A stretch of 64,000 nt of DNA from Tetracentron sinense (Eukaryota > Streptophyta > Magnoliopsida > Trochodendrales > Trochodendraceae): the NCBI GenBank assembly GCA_015143295.1, contig CM026571.1, forward strand, positions 8,746,501 through 8,810,500, given 5' to 3'. Position 1 is the first letter of the stretch, and each line of letters starts with the position of its first letter. The position numbers and the translations under genes were made by a program. Of the stretch, positions 1 to 11,355 are shown piece after piece. The notes under the pieces are model-generated. The model was not told the DNA's origin and did not search any database. It saw nothing but the letters and a program-made list of their open reading frames with translations.

Positions 1-167
1 ATGTTTAAGCCAAGCTACATTAATGAGGGGAGGTGGACAGGGCCTTATGTTGTTACCTTCAAATAAAAGTCTGGCTCGACTTTGGAGGTTGAAATGTCTT
101 TATGGTTAGAGATATATGTTTAAGCCAAGCTACATTAATGAGGGGAGGTGGACAGGGCCTTATGTTG
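1..167. repeat. Partial direct duplication at the window edge
   Basis: A block of about 52 bp at 1-52 is repeated at 116-167 with no difference I can see. It includes the purine-rich stretch GAGGGGAGGTGGACAGGG. The copies are 115 bp apart and the sequence after each one diverges. The first copy may begin before the window. I cannot say whether this was once an exon; no reading frame through it matches a protein I recognise. Confidence 0.8.
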
Positions 168-863
168 GTTGCGATGCGCCCTACATTTGCCGGTACAAGG
201 ACGTTCGTGTACCAATTGCAACAGCTGTGGAGAAGTGAAGCGACTGAGGAGGTGAAATCTTGATCTGGTTAGTTGGGTATCAGTTTTTTTCTCTGATTCT
301 TGATCTGTATAATTAAATTGCTAGTTGACCTGATCTCTCTGTTTCGACTTTCGATTTGGTACTTCGGATTGCTACATTTATGTATCTATCTCTACTGTTG
401 TTGTTTTGGTTGGTATGTGTAACTGTGTTAGATAATGACAATGTTTGGAGATTAAGTAAATGGCGGACTCTGCCATTGTCGATGCAGGTGGGTTGAGTGC
501 AGTCCTTGTTCTCAAATGATTAATGGTCATGACTATTAATCCACTGAACTAGAGGCATCATTTCTCTATTTGTTTGATCCTTGTCTTTGTCATAATGTGT
601 AAGCAGTAGGAGGATGGAAAATGATTCTGGTTGGTGAAGGGGTGGCACCAAAATAACCCTTCTGCTGTACTGTGGATATAGGAACAATGCAATTTATTAT
701 GATCTGCTTAACCTACTTGTCATATTGGAGAGTTGGATAAGAATCTTCGGAACTTACAGAAAGACACGTGCAGTAGATAGAGTTGAGGGGTTGGGCATGT
801 TGATCTCGGGAACTAACTTTTCAGTGGACCAAATTTCGTGCATATATTAAGAGATGTATGATA
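168..863. other. Flanking DNA with no clear gene; possible orphan first exon
   Basis: T-rich, intron-like sequence. The only gene-like signal is an ATG at 460 opening nine codons (MADSAIVDA) that run into CAG followed by GTGGGT at 488, which would suit a first coding exon and splice donor. Nothing downstream continues it before the retrotransposon at 869, so if real it was separated from its gene by that insertion. The idea is weak; no other feature is visible here. Confidence 0.2.
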
Positions 864-868
864 ATATG

Positions 869-1571
869 TGCTAGGATATATTAAATGAAGTTTAAAAGCT
901 TTTATTCTGTGTGTTGTTTTCAAGGTAAAATGAATAGTCCCACATTGGGAAACTACTAATACTTTGTCAAGTATATATAAGGTAGTGTTGGAAGAAGGCT
1001 TGGGCCTTCAAAGGGCATTGGAATTTATTACCATCCCCCTATGCCCATGTGCCATTCCTATGCTCAACACGCGCACGCTGTGCCGTGCCGTGCCAAGTCA
1101 AGGCGGGCCAAGTTGGGTTGGGTTGTAAGATAACAATTAATTATCCTTTTGGTCCTTCTTATTTAAACCCTTTTAAATAAGTCCAAACTAGTTTTGGTTT
1201 TGAATTAAAAACTGTTTTATAATTGTTGGGTGGTTTTTGATTGTTGGGTCTCTTTGCAAACCATTGTGCCTTTTCGAAAGGGTGTTCAAACTCTATAAAT
1301 AGATATATTTCCATGAGTTTTAAATACTTCGAATTTTACATTATGTATGAGCAAACTTTGTAGGTATTCTGTGTTTAGGAACAATGTTTAGTACAACAAA
1401 CTAAATCTGTTAAACAACTTTCAAGCAGTGTCTGTTGTATACTGGAACTGATTTGTTGGGCCCATTTGTTGACCTTGTTTGGGGACGAATACAATTTAAA
1501 GACAATATTGCCTACGTCTCAGATCTTTGCTTGTTGTGTTCTCTTCAATTTTCTGGAACCAATTTCCTACA
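869..1571 (+). repeat. 5' LTR of Copia-A
   Basis: It aligns with 22978-23730. It starts TGCTAGGATAT, where the 3' copy has TGTTGGATAT, and ends TTTCCTACA, where the 3' copy has TTTCCAACA. The intact LTR ends form a short inverted repeat TGTTGG/CCAACA. It has two TATA-like motifs, near 972-980 and 1293-1300. Differences from the 3' LTR are frequent by eye, which suggests an old insertion. Confidence 0.93.
1291..1300 (+). promoter_or_regulatory. Probable TATA box of the Copia LTR promoter
   Basis: CTCTATAAAT lies in the last third of the LTR. It is conserved in the 3' LTR (near 23440) and, in reverse, in both Copia-B LTRs (CTATTTATAGAG-type sequence near 11211 and 21518). This is the expected place for the U3 promoter. 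A second A/T run, GTATATATAAGG at 971-982, is also conserved but lies far upstream. Confidence 0.55.
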
Positions 1572-1593
1572 ATTTTTAACTATATTCCTATGG

Positions 1594-4177
1594 AATAAGA
1601 TCTGGGACAAGGAGATGGAGATGGGAGGGGCGGCAACGGAGTATTTTAGTTCGATGTATAAAGAAAATTTTTGAGTTCAGGCTTTTGCTCGATGGCCTGT
1701 CCTTTGCGCGTTTACCAGAGGAGATGAGTAGCCAGTTGGAGAGGCCGTTTTCAGAATTGGAGGTGCAGTCGGTGCTGGCAGGGGACAAAGCCCCTGGGCC
1801 GAATGGTTTTTCCATTGAATTCTATAAGAAATGTTGGCCGATTATTGGACAGGATTTGATGAAAGTTTTTCATGAGTTCTTTCAATCAAATTTGTTTGAT
1901 CAAGTGCTTAATTGTTCCTTCATTGCTCTCCTTCCCAAGAAGGTTGGGGCAGTGGATATTGGGGATTTCTGGCCCATTAGCCTTCTTAGTAGCGCTTATA
2001 AGATTCTGGCAAAGGTTTTGACCGTTCGGCTCAGCCGGGTGATGGGGCTATTGATCTCGCCGAAACAAAGCGCGTTTGTGGGGGGAAGGCAAATCTTGGA
2101 TGAGATTCTCATAGCTAATGAAGTGGTGGATGAGCAGCTCAAGACGAGGGTCTCAGGAGTCATTTGCAAGATCGACATGGAGAAGGCGTACGATCATGTG
2201 AATTGGGGTTTTTTGGAGTATTCCCTTAGTTGGATGGGGTTTGGGCCCAAGTGGTCTGCTTGGATGCGGTGTTGCTATTCTTCCCCCTTTTTCTTAGTGT
2301 TGATTAATGGTTCTCCCCATGGTTTTTTTAAAAGTTCAAGGGGTTTGCGTCAATGTGATCCTCTCTCTCCCCTGTTTTTTATTATTGTAACGGAAGCTCT
2401 AAGTAGGATGATTTGGAAGGCCTCTGAGGCGGTGTGTGGCGGCTTTGTGGTGGGTAGGCCGGAGGTTTTGATTTCGAATCTTCAGTTTGTGGATGATATC
2501 TTGCTTTTCTGTGGAGGATCGGAAATGCACCTTCTTCATATAGGGTACTTGTTTCGTTGCTTCGAAGCAGTCTCTGGCCTTCGAATCAATTTGCATAAAA
2601 GTTTGATCTTTGGAGTGGGGGAGGTGCCTAATTTGGAGCTGCTGGCTAATTGTTTGGGTTGTAAGACCGGCTCTCTGCCTACAAAGTATTTGGGTCTTCC
2701 TCTAGGGGCGCCTTTCAAAGCAAAGTCGGTTTGGGGGCCGGTTGTGGAACGTTTTCAGAGGTGGTTGTCGGGATGGAAATCATCGTTGCTTTCGAAAGGT
2801 GGCAGACTCATCCTATTGAAGAGTGTTCTATGTAGTCTACCGACTTATTTTCTCTCCATTTTTCAGAATTTCTGCTTCAATAGCATTTCAATTGGAAAGG
2901 CTGCAAAGGGATTTCCTGTGGAATGAGAAGGTGGTGCTGAAGAAGCTTCATTTGGTAAGGTGGAAGTGGGTTTGTAGGCCTAAAGAGAGAGGGGGGCTCA
3001 ATATTTGGCCCATGAAGGCAGTTAATGAGGCGTTATTAGGTAAGTGGCTTTGGCATTTCGGGGTCGAAGAAGGTAGTTTGTGGAGAAGGGTGATCATGGT
3101 GAGGCATGGTAGTAGAGATCGTTGGGAGCCTAGGCTTCCTAGGGGCACGCATGGGGTCGGTCTTTGGAAAGGCATAGCGGCGGGTTGGTCTGAGTATGTT
3201 AAATATACTCGTTTGGTGATTGGCGATGGGGGGGACATTGAATTCTGGTTTGATCATTTGTGTGGGGATTGTCCTTTGGTGCAAGGTTTCAGGTCATTTT
3301 TCTTTCTTTCCTCAGTCAAGACAGCGTCTGTAGCGGATATGTATTCTAGGAGTGCAGGGGTAGTGGTTTGGAACTTCTCTTTCAGCCACCCTCTCAATGA
3401 TTGGGAAGTTCGGGATTTCGCCTTGTTGTTATCATTGCTCGAGTCGGTGGATGTGGTGGAGTCCGTTAGGGATTGCTGGGTTTGGGCCTCCAACTCTAGT
3501 GGGCGGTTTTCTGTGAAAGCTTATTTGTAGGAAGTCAACCCGGGAGGTATAGTGGCGTTCCCGAGTCAGTTGGTGTGATTCAATGGGTTGCCTTCCAAAG
3601 TCTCTGTCTTTCTTTGGTTGGTTTATTTGGGCAAGATTTTGACTTTGGACAATTTGAAGAAGAGAGGATGAAGTTTTCCTAATGGTTGTTATATGTGCTT
3701 GGGGGAGGAGGAATCGGTTGATCATCTGCTTATTCATTGGCCGTTTGCGAAGAGGCTTTGGTGGTATTTCTTTTCTCAACTTGGGGTCGTGTGGGTGTTT
3801 CCTAGATCGTTTCAGGCGTTGCTGTCCGGCTGGCTCTCAGTTTCGTTAGATAGCCCAGTGGATCACGTTTGGACCTTTATTCCAGGTGTAGTTTCATGGG
3901 CCTTGTGGAAAGAGCGGAATAGGCGGGTGTTTGAGAATTCCGCGTTGACTTGAGAGAGAGTGAGCACTCGCACATGTGCGTTGTTGCAAGATTGGGTCTC
4001 TGCGAAGTTTGACTTAGTTGAGATAGGGTTTGACGAGGTCACTTCATAATCATGTTAGGAGAGGGGCTTTTGTATTTGTGTTCAGTTTAGTGTAGTCTTT
4101 GTTCTGTATCTTGGGGATTCATATTTTGTGAATCTCCTTTATGTTAATATAATTGCTATTACCAATAAAAAAAAAAA
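1594..4177 (+). mobile_element. 5'-truncated L1-type LINE (LINE-1 here) inserted in Copia-A
   Basis: Comparison with Copia-B shows the retrotransposon sequence stopping at about 1593 (CCTATGG) and resuming at 4178 (GGCATCC). The intervening 2.6 kb starts inside an RT-bearing ORF and ends in a poly(A) run (4167-4177), as expected for 5'-truncated target-primed insertion. No convincing target duplication is visible beyond GG. The 3' noncoding end has the T-rich tail typical of plant L1 elements. Confidence 0.9.
1685..3953 (+). pseudogene. LINE ORF2 remnant: reverse transcriptase and zf-RVT region
   Basis: The first frame (1685-2926) carries the RT blocks in order: WPISLLSSAYKILAKVL, SAFVGGRQILDE, KIDMEKAYDHVNW, GLRQCDPLSPLFF and FVDDILLF in place of the usual FADD. 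A frameshift near 2830-2900 moves the frame to 2823-3530. This contains the FLWNE and WVCRPKERGGLNI segments and the zf-RVT block ending GRFSVKAYL, then a stop. The frame resumes at 3693-3953 with WALWKERNRRVFEN. The endonuclease and ORF1 are absent through 5' truncation. Even if complete it would need several repairs, so it is dead. Confidence 0.92.
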
Positions 4178-5142
4178 GGCATCCAAAAATCAAGTGCAGA
4201 CTAATCTGAACCTACCAAGGCTTGAAAACTTTGATGGAGCACACTTCAAACGCTGACAACAGAAGATACATTTCTTCCTCACAACTCTCAATGTGGTACA
4301 TGTTATGACTACAATCTGTCCTACCACAACAGATGATTCTACCATTGAAGAAATCAGGAAGAAACAAAAGTTGGAAGCCGACAACTATGCATACCATGGT
4401 CACATCCTCAACTATTTGGCAGACTCCTTGCTCGATGCGTATCAATATACGAAGATTGCAAAAGAACTTTGGGAGGCGCTGTAAAAGAAGTACAAAACTG
4501 AGGATGAAGGATACCGCTCGTATCTAGTGAGTTAGTTTTTAAATTTTAAAATGACTGATGGAGAATCAATATTTGAACAGGTTCATGAGTTTCAGGTTGT
4601 TATAAATGACCTGATTGCAGAAGGAGCGCCATCTTCAAGGAATTCTTCCTTGTTAAAGTGGTCGTTGCAAAATTGCTACTTTCATGGAAGGAATACCGGA
4701 AGACCCTTAAGCACACTAAGGAAGAAATGAGTATGAAGGATCTCCTCAAGCATCTTCGAATTGAGGAAGAGACAAGATTAAAAGAGAATCTGGTTGAGAC
4801 TATTGAAAAAGTAGAAATCGAAACACTCTTACCAACACAAAGACAACAAAAAGTATACTAAGGACAAGAAAACCAAGAAGGGGCTTGCTACCATTGTTGG
4901 AAGCCTATACACTTCAAAAGAGATTTGCGACACTTCAAGAAAAGCCAAACAAATGAAGTTAAAGAAAAATTGGCTACAGTGCTTTCTGAAGTGAACCTGA
5001 TAGGAGATGAAAAGGAATGGTGGGTAGACATAGGTGCTACTAGACATTTAGACATGTATGCAACAACCGTTCCATGTTCTCCTCTTATAAAAAAGGCATC
5101 AGAAGATCAAATTCTTTACATGCGAATCTCTTCTATGGCAAA
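4178..5142 (+). pseudogene. Copia-A gag remnant and start of protease
   Basis: Matches the reverse-strand copy at about 20250-21244. Broken frames at 4293-4527 and 4658-5142 give the Copia gag pattern (LPRLENFDGA, LADSLLDAYQY, KELWEAL) and then a zinc-knuckle-like stretch (CYHCWKPIHFKRDLRHFK) in which the fourth ligand is lost. The start of the protease follows (WWVDIGATRHL), with Asp-Ile-Gly in place of Asp-Thr-Gly. There are several in-frame stops. LINE-2 cuts the sequence at about 5142. Confidence 0.88.
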
Positions 5143-7647
5143 ACCAATCTGTAACGTCATCCCTGATCTGATAAGTCAAAACCAATCTGCATTTGTGCGA
5201 GAGCGCAACATCACTGAAAACATCTCCCTTACCCATGAAATTATCAGAAACTACCACCATGACAAAGGTAAACCAAGGTGTGCTGTCAAGATTGATCTTT
5301 GGAAAGCATTCGACTCAATCAACTAGGACTATGTGCTAGCTGCCTTACGACTCATGGGCTTCCCTCCCAGATTTGTAGACTGGGTTAAAGCCTGTATCTC
5401 AACACCTAATTTTCCATCAACATCAATGGAACTCCTGATGGGCATTTTGAGAGCACAAGGGGTCTTAGGCAAGGAGACCCCCTGTCCCCTTTCCTTTTTG
5501 TTATTGCTATGGAGGGACTTTCCTTAATGCAGCTGTTGCTAATGGAGTTATTTCCCCCCATTTCAAATGTAAGGGCCCCCTTGTTACCCACCTTTGTTTC
5601 GCTGATGATCTTTTTTGCTTCATTTAGGCAAACATATCCTCAACCTCAAATCTCATGCAGGTGCTTAGGCAATTCTCAAGCCAGTTTGGTCTTCAACCAA
5701 ATCTCAAGTCTTTTTCACAGGTGCCCCAAACAGCCTTAAAAGAAACATTAAAGATATTTTGCAACTCAACGAAGGATCTCTTCCCAAAAAATACCTCGGT
5801 TTGCCATTATCCTCTCGGAACCTTTCGGCAACAGATTGCCAACCATTGGTGGACAAGTTCACATAAAAAATTCAGAATTAGTGTGGCAAGATGCTATCCT
5901 ATTCAGGAAGGGGAGAATTAATAAGATCAGTCCTTATGAGCATCCACGTCTATTGGACGAGCTGCTTCCCAAAAAAAGTCATAGCAACTAATAATCAGCT
6001 TTGTTCTTGCTTCCTTTGGCTGGATCAGTGGAGGGGAAGAAGGTGGTCCCTATCAGCTAGACCCGGGTATGTCATCCCAAGAAAGAAGGGGGCCTTTCCA
6101 TTCAAAATATGTCCACTTGAAACACTGCAGCAATTTTGAAGTTAGTATGGGGTGTAGCCTCTCGCAAAAACAGTCTTTAGGTAGAATGGATCCAATCCAA
6201 TTTGTTGAAGCGGCGGAATTTTTGGTCTCTAAAAATTCCAAGCGACTACTCCTGGTCTTGGTGGAACATCCTAAAGTGTAGAGACAAGGCGAAGGAGATG
6301 ATTTTTCACTCAATTGGCAATGGGGATAATACTTCTTTTTGGTACGATCCTTGGCACCCAAAGGGAATCTTGCACGACTGTTTTGGACATCGCTTGCAAT
6401 ATGCCTCGGGCCTCAACTCCTTGACATATGTCTCTGAATTGATATGCAATGGTTCCTGGGCAACCCCTCCCTCTAGATCTGTAAAACTTAATGAAATCTG
6501 GAATGATCTCCCACCCCTCTCGCCGGGTCTTGGCCTTATGAATGATGACATTATCTGGAAGCCTAACTCTTCTAGAAAATTCTCTCTTAAGTCTGCTTGG
6601 GACGCCACTCGGTCCATAAAACCTGAGGCCTCTTGGGCTGATTTAGTCTGGTTCTTTATGAACATTCCCCGTCATAGCATGATTTCTTGGCTTGCCCTCT
6701 CAAATGGCCTGCAAACTCAAGATCTCGTAGTGGGGAATGGCATCCTCTCTCGTAATCGATGTGTTTTCTACGATGCCCCTTTTGAAAGTGTCCCCCATTT
6801 GTTCTTTATCTGTCATTTCTCTCTGATCATCTGGCAACATATCCTCTCCAGATGTGGTTATAGAAACAAAGCAGCTGGGATCAAGAAGTAATTTGGGCCT
6901 CCTCTCATTTTTGAGGAAGTGAGACAATTCAGAGCTTGAAGAAAGTGGCCTTCAATGCCACAATCTACCATGTTTGAATGGAAAGAAACAATAGAATTTT
7001 CAAGAATCAGTATAAGACGCGCCTTCTCTAATCCAGATGATTCAAGACGACTCTAGAGGATGCTTTGCTCTCTCATCTCCAAAGGTTGCAGACTCAGCCA
7101 GGAACCGGGACTTCTTTGATAAGTGGGGCCTTTCAGTGGATCTCTTTGTTAACTCCGGTAGACCATGTTCTTGGCCTACTCCACCTCTTGGAAGTTGTGC
7201 TTTAAACACCGACGCCTTGCTGACTGATTCAACTGCAGGCCTTTGTGGAATTCTTCGAAACCACATGGGTGACCTTATTTCAGCATTTTCTGAAGGATGT
7301 TCTTCAGCTCTAATAGACCATTTGGAGTTGAAGGCCATATGAGCTTTGGATTTGGGTGTTACCCGTCTGCTAGTTTTCTCTGGTTTAAATGGGTTGTGGA
7401 TAGCATCAATGGTTCTTCAGAGGCACCATGGAGATGGAAAAACGAGCTGCTGGTTGTTAGACAAATGATGTCCTTCGAATCATGTACATTTTCTCACGTA
7501 TGGCGAGAAACAAATAGAGCTGCAGATTGGCTTGCCAAATTCTGTACTACTATTCGTCAAGTTTCTTTATCTCATCCTGATATCCCTCAATGCCTTCATG
7601 ACATCATTTGTGAGGACAAGTCAGGAAAAATTTACTTCCGATTGTAA
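5143..7647 (+). pseudogene. LINE-2 ORF2 remnant: RT, zf-RVT and RNase H
   Basis: RT begins at the QSAFVRERNITENI block, followed by AVKIDLWKAFDSIN and then a stop. Further RT pieces appear in shifted frames to about 5920. The zf-RVT part is 6202-6891 (FWYDPWHPKG, DIIWKPNSSRKFSLKSAW). A plant-type RNase H region follows at about 7180-7640 (LNTDALLTDSTAGLCGILRN, then RETNRAADWLAKF). This order fits RNase H-bearing plant L1 elements. Many stops and frameshifts show it is inactive. Confidence 0.87.
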
Positions 7648-7716
7648 TTGCTCATCATAATATATCTGGTCGGGGTCTGCCTAACCCCAACTTACCTTCC
7701 AAAAAAAAAAAAAAAA
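5143..7716 (+). mobile_element. 5'-truncated LINE with RNase H (LINE-2 here) inserted in Copia-A protease
   Basis: Copia sequence breaks at about 5142 (TTCTATGGCAA) and resumes at 7717 (GATTGAAGG), exactly where the Copia-B copy is continuous (TTCTACGGCTAAGATTGAAGG). The inserted 2.57 kb starts inside RT and ends with a poly(A) run at 7701-7716. It is a different family from LINE-1: the protein differs and an RNase H domain is present. Confidence 0.9.
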
Positions 7717-9700
7717 GATTGAAGGACATAGAAGGTGAAATTGACTTCACTTCTGGAAAGATTGTTACTTTGAATGATGTCTTATATGTTCTTGAAGTCT
7801 GGAAAAATCTTGTATTAGTCAGCTTATTAGTAAAGCATGGTTTTAAGTTAGTATTTGAGTCAGATAAGTTTATTCTCTCTAGGAAAGGCCGAAAGGGAAG
7901 TATGTTGGCAAGGGTTATGCCTTGGGAAGGTTGTTTAAAGCTAGTGTTGGCTATGTTGTAATAAATGAAATTTCTGACTCTACTTATATGGTTGACTCAT
8001 TTAATTTATGGTATGCTAGATTAGGATATATTAATTTTAGATATATGAAAAATATTTCAAAATTAAACTTGATCCCTTCACTTAAAAATTAAAATGTTGA
8101 TAAATGTGAAATCTATACTAAAGACTAAATTAACTAGAAAATCATTCAAAAATGTAGTAAGAAAATCTAATGTTTTAGAATTAATACATTCTGATTTATG
8201 TAATTTCTCTAACATTACTACAAAAGGAGGACAAAGAGATTCTGTAACTTTTATTGATGATTGTTCTAAGTTCACTCGTTTACTTCAAAATAAAAGTGAA
8301 GCTTTAGATAAGTTTAAAACTTATAAAGCCTATGTAGAAAATAAAAAAGATATCAAGATAAAAGCATTAAGATCTGATAGGGGAGGAGAATACATTTCTA
8401 ATGAATATAATGCATTATGTGAAAGCCAAGGAATTCGACATGAATTCACGACCCTATATACTCTACAACAAAATGGAATAGCTGAAAGAAAAAACAAAAC
8501 ACTAGTTGAAATGATAAATGGTATGTTATGCAATTCTAATCTTGGTTTAAATTTATAGGGTGAAGCACTATTAACTGTTGTCCACAGTGTTACCTAGGCA
8601 CATGTTACGGGTGCCAAGTGTCTAGGGGTGTTCGGCACGGCAAGCTCTGAAAATCTCAATACGGTGGTACGGACATACAAAATATTTAAAATATTATATA
8701 TATATATATATATATTATAGCTCAAATTTTTTAAATAACAATAATAATAAAAAGAGGGGGATCACCAGTCCCCAATATTTTTAAAAAAGTATATACCTAA
8801 GTTATTAAATATACTCATATAGGGAGTAAAAACGAGCAACAAGAGAGAGAGAGAAGAGAAGAGAGACGTACGTATTGATCGTTGTTGCCGCTGCTCTCCT
8901 AGTAAAATTTCGTCTATGTTTTCAAAAAAGCAACACAATTTGACAAAAAGTTCATTCCAATTGTATTTTTAAAATGACATGACATACTTGAAGCACCATT
9001 TATCTAATCATAATGTTAATGTCATCATGACATGATATATGCACGTACCAAGGAGTGTCGTGTCGTGCCATGGAGTATCGTGTCGTGTCCAAGTGTCGGC
9101 AAGACAAAATTTGGGAAAACTGAAGTGCCTATGTAACACTGGTTTGTCCATGTACTAAACAGAACTCCAAATAATTTTTTTGATAAAACCCCTTTTAAAA
9201 TGATGATGGGAAGAACACCAAGTCTTCACTATCTTAAAGTATGGGGCTGCAGGGCATTAGTGAGATTGCCATATCTTAAAAGTCCGAAGCTTGGTCAACG
9301 GACTATTGAATGTGTATTCATTGGGTATGGACAAAATTACATAGCATATAGATTATGGTTGTAGATAATATCCAAGTGATAAATAAATATTCTATCATCA
9401 AATCAAGAGATGTTGTTTTTTATGAAACTTCTTTTATGACAAAGCCAAGTCAAGAAAATGTTAATCATATTATTAATAGAAATATAATAGAAATAAAAAT
9501 TTCAGAAAATACTCAAAATGATATAATTGAAGATAACAAAATCTAAAATCAACTCCAGAACTTAGAAGAAGTAAAAGGACTAGAAAAGAAACTAATATAA
9601 GAAATGATTGTTTTGTATATTTAGTAGAGGGGATAAAGATGATTTTGTTCATGAATATCTATATTGTCTAAACATAGATAGTAATCCATTGATCTTTCAA
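7717..9700 (+). pseudogene. Copia-A protease end and integrase, split by a MITE
   Basis: The frame 7719-7961 continues the protease/pre-integrase segment ([17 protein letters not shown]). The integrase core at 8094-8558 has the first catalytic Asp in ELIHSDLCN, the second in SDRGGEY and the Glu in QQNGIAERKN, so the DDE triad is visible. A stop follows and the 8585-9141 element interrupts the sequence. From 9151 the C-terminal integrase part continues in broken frames (9355-9546, with SRDVVFYETSF). The insert and stops make it non-functional. Confidence 0.9.
8585..9141. mobile_element. 557-bp non-autonomous inverted-repeat element in Copia-A integrase
   Basis: The termini are CAGTGTTACCTAGGCAC and the reverse complement of CAGTGTTACATAGGCAC, 16 of 17 identical. 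Flanks TGTTGTCCA (8576-8584) and GTTTGTCCA (9142-9150) agree at 7 of 9. The uninterrupted Copia-B copy confirms the empty site. CAGTGTT ends suggest hAT; a 9-bp duplication would suggest Mutator, so the superfamily is open. Inside are a TA run (8696-8715), a GA-rich tract near 8845 and repeated GTGTCGTG-type motifs near the right end. No coding capacity is seen. Confidence 0.88.
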
Positions 9701-10970
9701 GAAGCATAATACTCGAGAGATGTAGATCTTTGGAAGAAAGTCGTTAATGATGGAATGGACTCATTAATGTCATATCAAACTTGAAAACTTGTAACCTTAC
9801 CTCCAGGATCAAAAACCATAAATAATAAATGGATTTTCAAGAGAAAACTAAGAGCTGATTGTTTAATTTTTTAAGTAAGATTACTTGCTATGGGATATGG
9901 ACAAAAGGAAATAATAGATTTTTTAAATACTTTTGCACTTGTAGCTCATCTTATTACAATTAGATGTTTAATTGCTCTAGCTTCAATTCATAATTTGATA
10001 ATTTATCAAATAGATGTTGAAACTGTTTTTCTAAATGAAAGTTTAGAAGAAGAAATTTATATGAATCAACCTGAAGGGTTTGTATAATCTGAAAATGAGA
10101 ACAAAGTATGTAAATTAACTAAATCTTTGTATGATTTAAAACAAACTCTTAAATAATGACACACTAGATTTGATGAAGTTATTTTAGATTTTGGATTTAA
10201 AGTAAATGAATCTGATAATTGTGTGTAGTAAGTTCCATGATAACAACTGAATTATAATATGCTTACATGTAGTTGATTTGTTACTATTTGGAACAAATAT
10301 AAATGTGATAGAAAAGATCAAAAATTTCTTGAAATCTGTATTTGATATTAAAGATAAGGGTATTGCAGATGTTATCTTAGGAAATAAGATAATAATAAAT
10401 TAAAATGAATTAATAATGTCTCAATCACATTACTGTGAAAACATACTTAAAAAATATAATTATGTTGATATGGATTTGACATCTACACCATATGATAGTA
10501 ATGTGAAGTTAATTAAAAATGAAGGTAGATGTATTTATCAACTTAAATATGCAAGTCAAATAGACAGTTTAATGTATGCAATGCATTATACTAGACCTGA
10601 CATTGCATATGTTGTTGGAAAATTGAGTGGATTTACTTCTAATCCTGGATATATATATTGGAAGACTTTAACTCACATCCTTAGATATTTAAAGTATTCA
10701 ATGAATTATGCATTACATTTTTTTGGTTTTCCAAATGTACTAAAAGGATATTGTGATACTAGTTGGATGATTTTAAATCCACAAGTGGGTGGATTTTCAC
10801 TATGGATGGAGCCATGATTTCTTGGGGATCAAAGAAGCAAGCATGCTTAACTCATTCCACAATAGAATAAGAATTTGTTGCATTAGCGGCTTGCAACAAG
10901 GAGGCAGAGTGGTTAAAGAATTTGATGTAGAAATTCCATTAATAGTAAAACCATTACCACCGGTTTCAAT
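9701..10970 (+). pseudogene. Copia-A reverse transcriptase and RNase H, N-terminal part
   Basis: RT pieces at 9890-10087 carry IDVETVFLNESLEEEIYM and QPEGFV. The YVDD box reads HVVD near 10262-10282, so a catalytic Asp is lost. RNase H follows in 10416-10817 (MHYTRPDIAYVVGKLSG, GYCDTSW) and shifted frames to 10970, where Copia-B is inserted. The remaining C-terminus lies at 21910-22149. Confidence 0.92.
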
Positions 10971-11331
10971 TGTTGGAAATTATTTCGAGACATTGAAGAT
11001 AACAAAGCAAACAGAGATCCGAGGCGTAGGCAATACCGTCTTTAATCTATATTCATCCCCACACAGGTCAGCAAATGGGCCCAACAAATTAGTTTCAGGA
11101 TACAACAGATTTAGTTTGCTGTATAAACTCTGTTCCAAAACATAGAATACCTACAAAGTTTGCTCAGAAAAAATGTAAAATTTGAAGTGCTTAAAACCCA
11201 TGAAAGGACTCCTATTTATAGAGAATAAGACATCTTTTCAAAAAAACACAATGATTAGAGAAAGGTTTCAAATAATAAAAAAACCCAATAGTCATAAACC
11301 ACCCAACAGTTATAAAACAGTTGGTAATTTG
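10971..11331 (-). repeat. Truncated 3' LTR of Copia-B
   Basis: Only about 360 bp remains, against 665 bp in the 5' LTR at 21245-21909. Compared with Copia-A, the LTR half nearest the body and roughly 800 bp of 3' noncoding DNA, including the polypurine tract, are missing. The sequence jumps from LTR to the end of the RNase H frame near 11340-11358. One deletion explains this. Confidence 0.82.
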
Positions 11332-11355
11332 AAATCAAACCCAATAAGTGATTCC

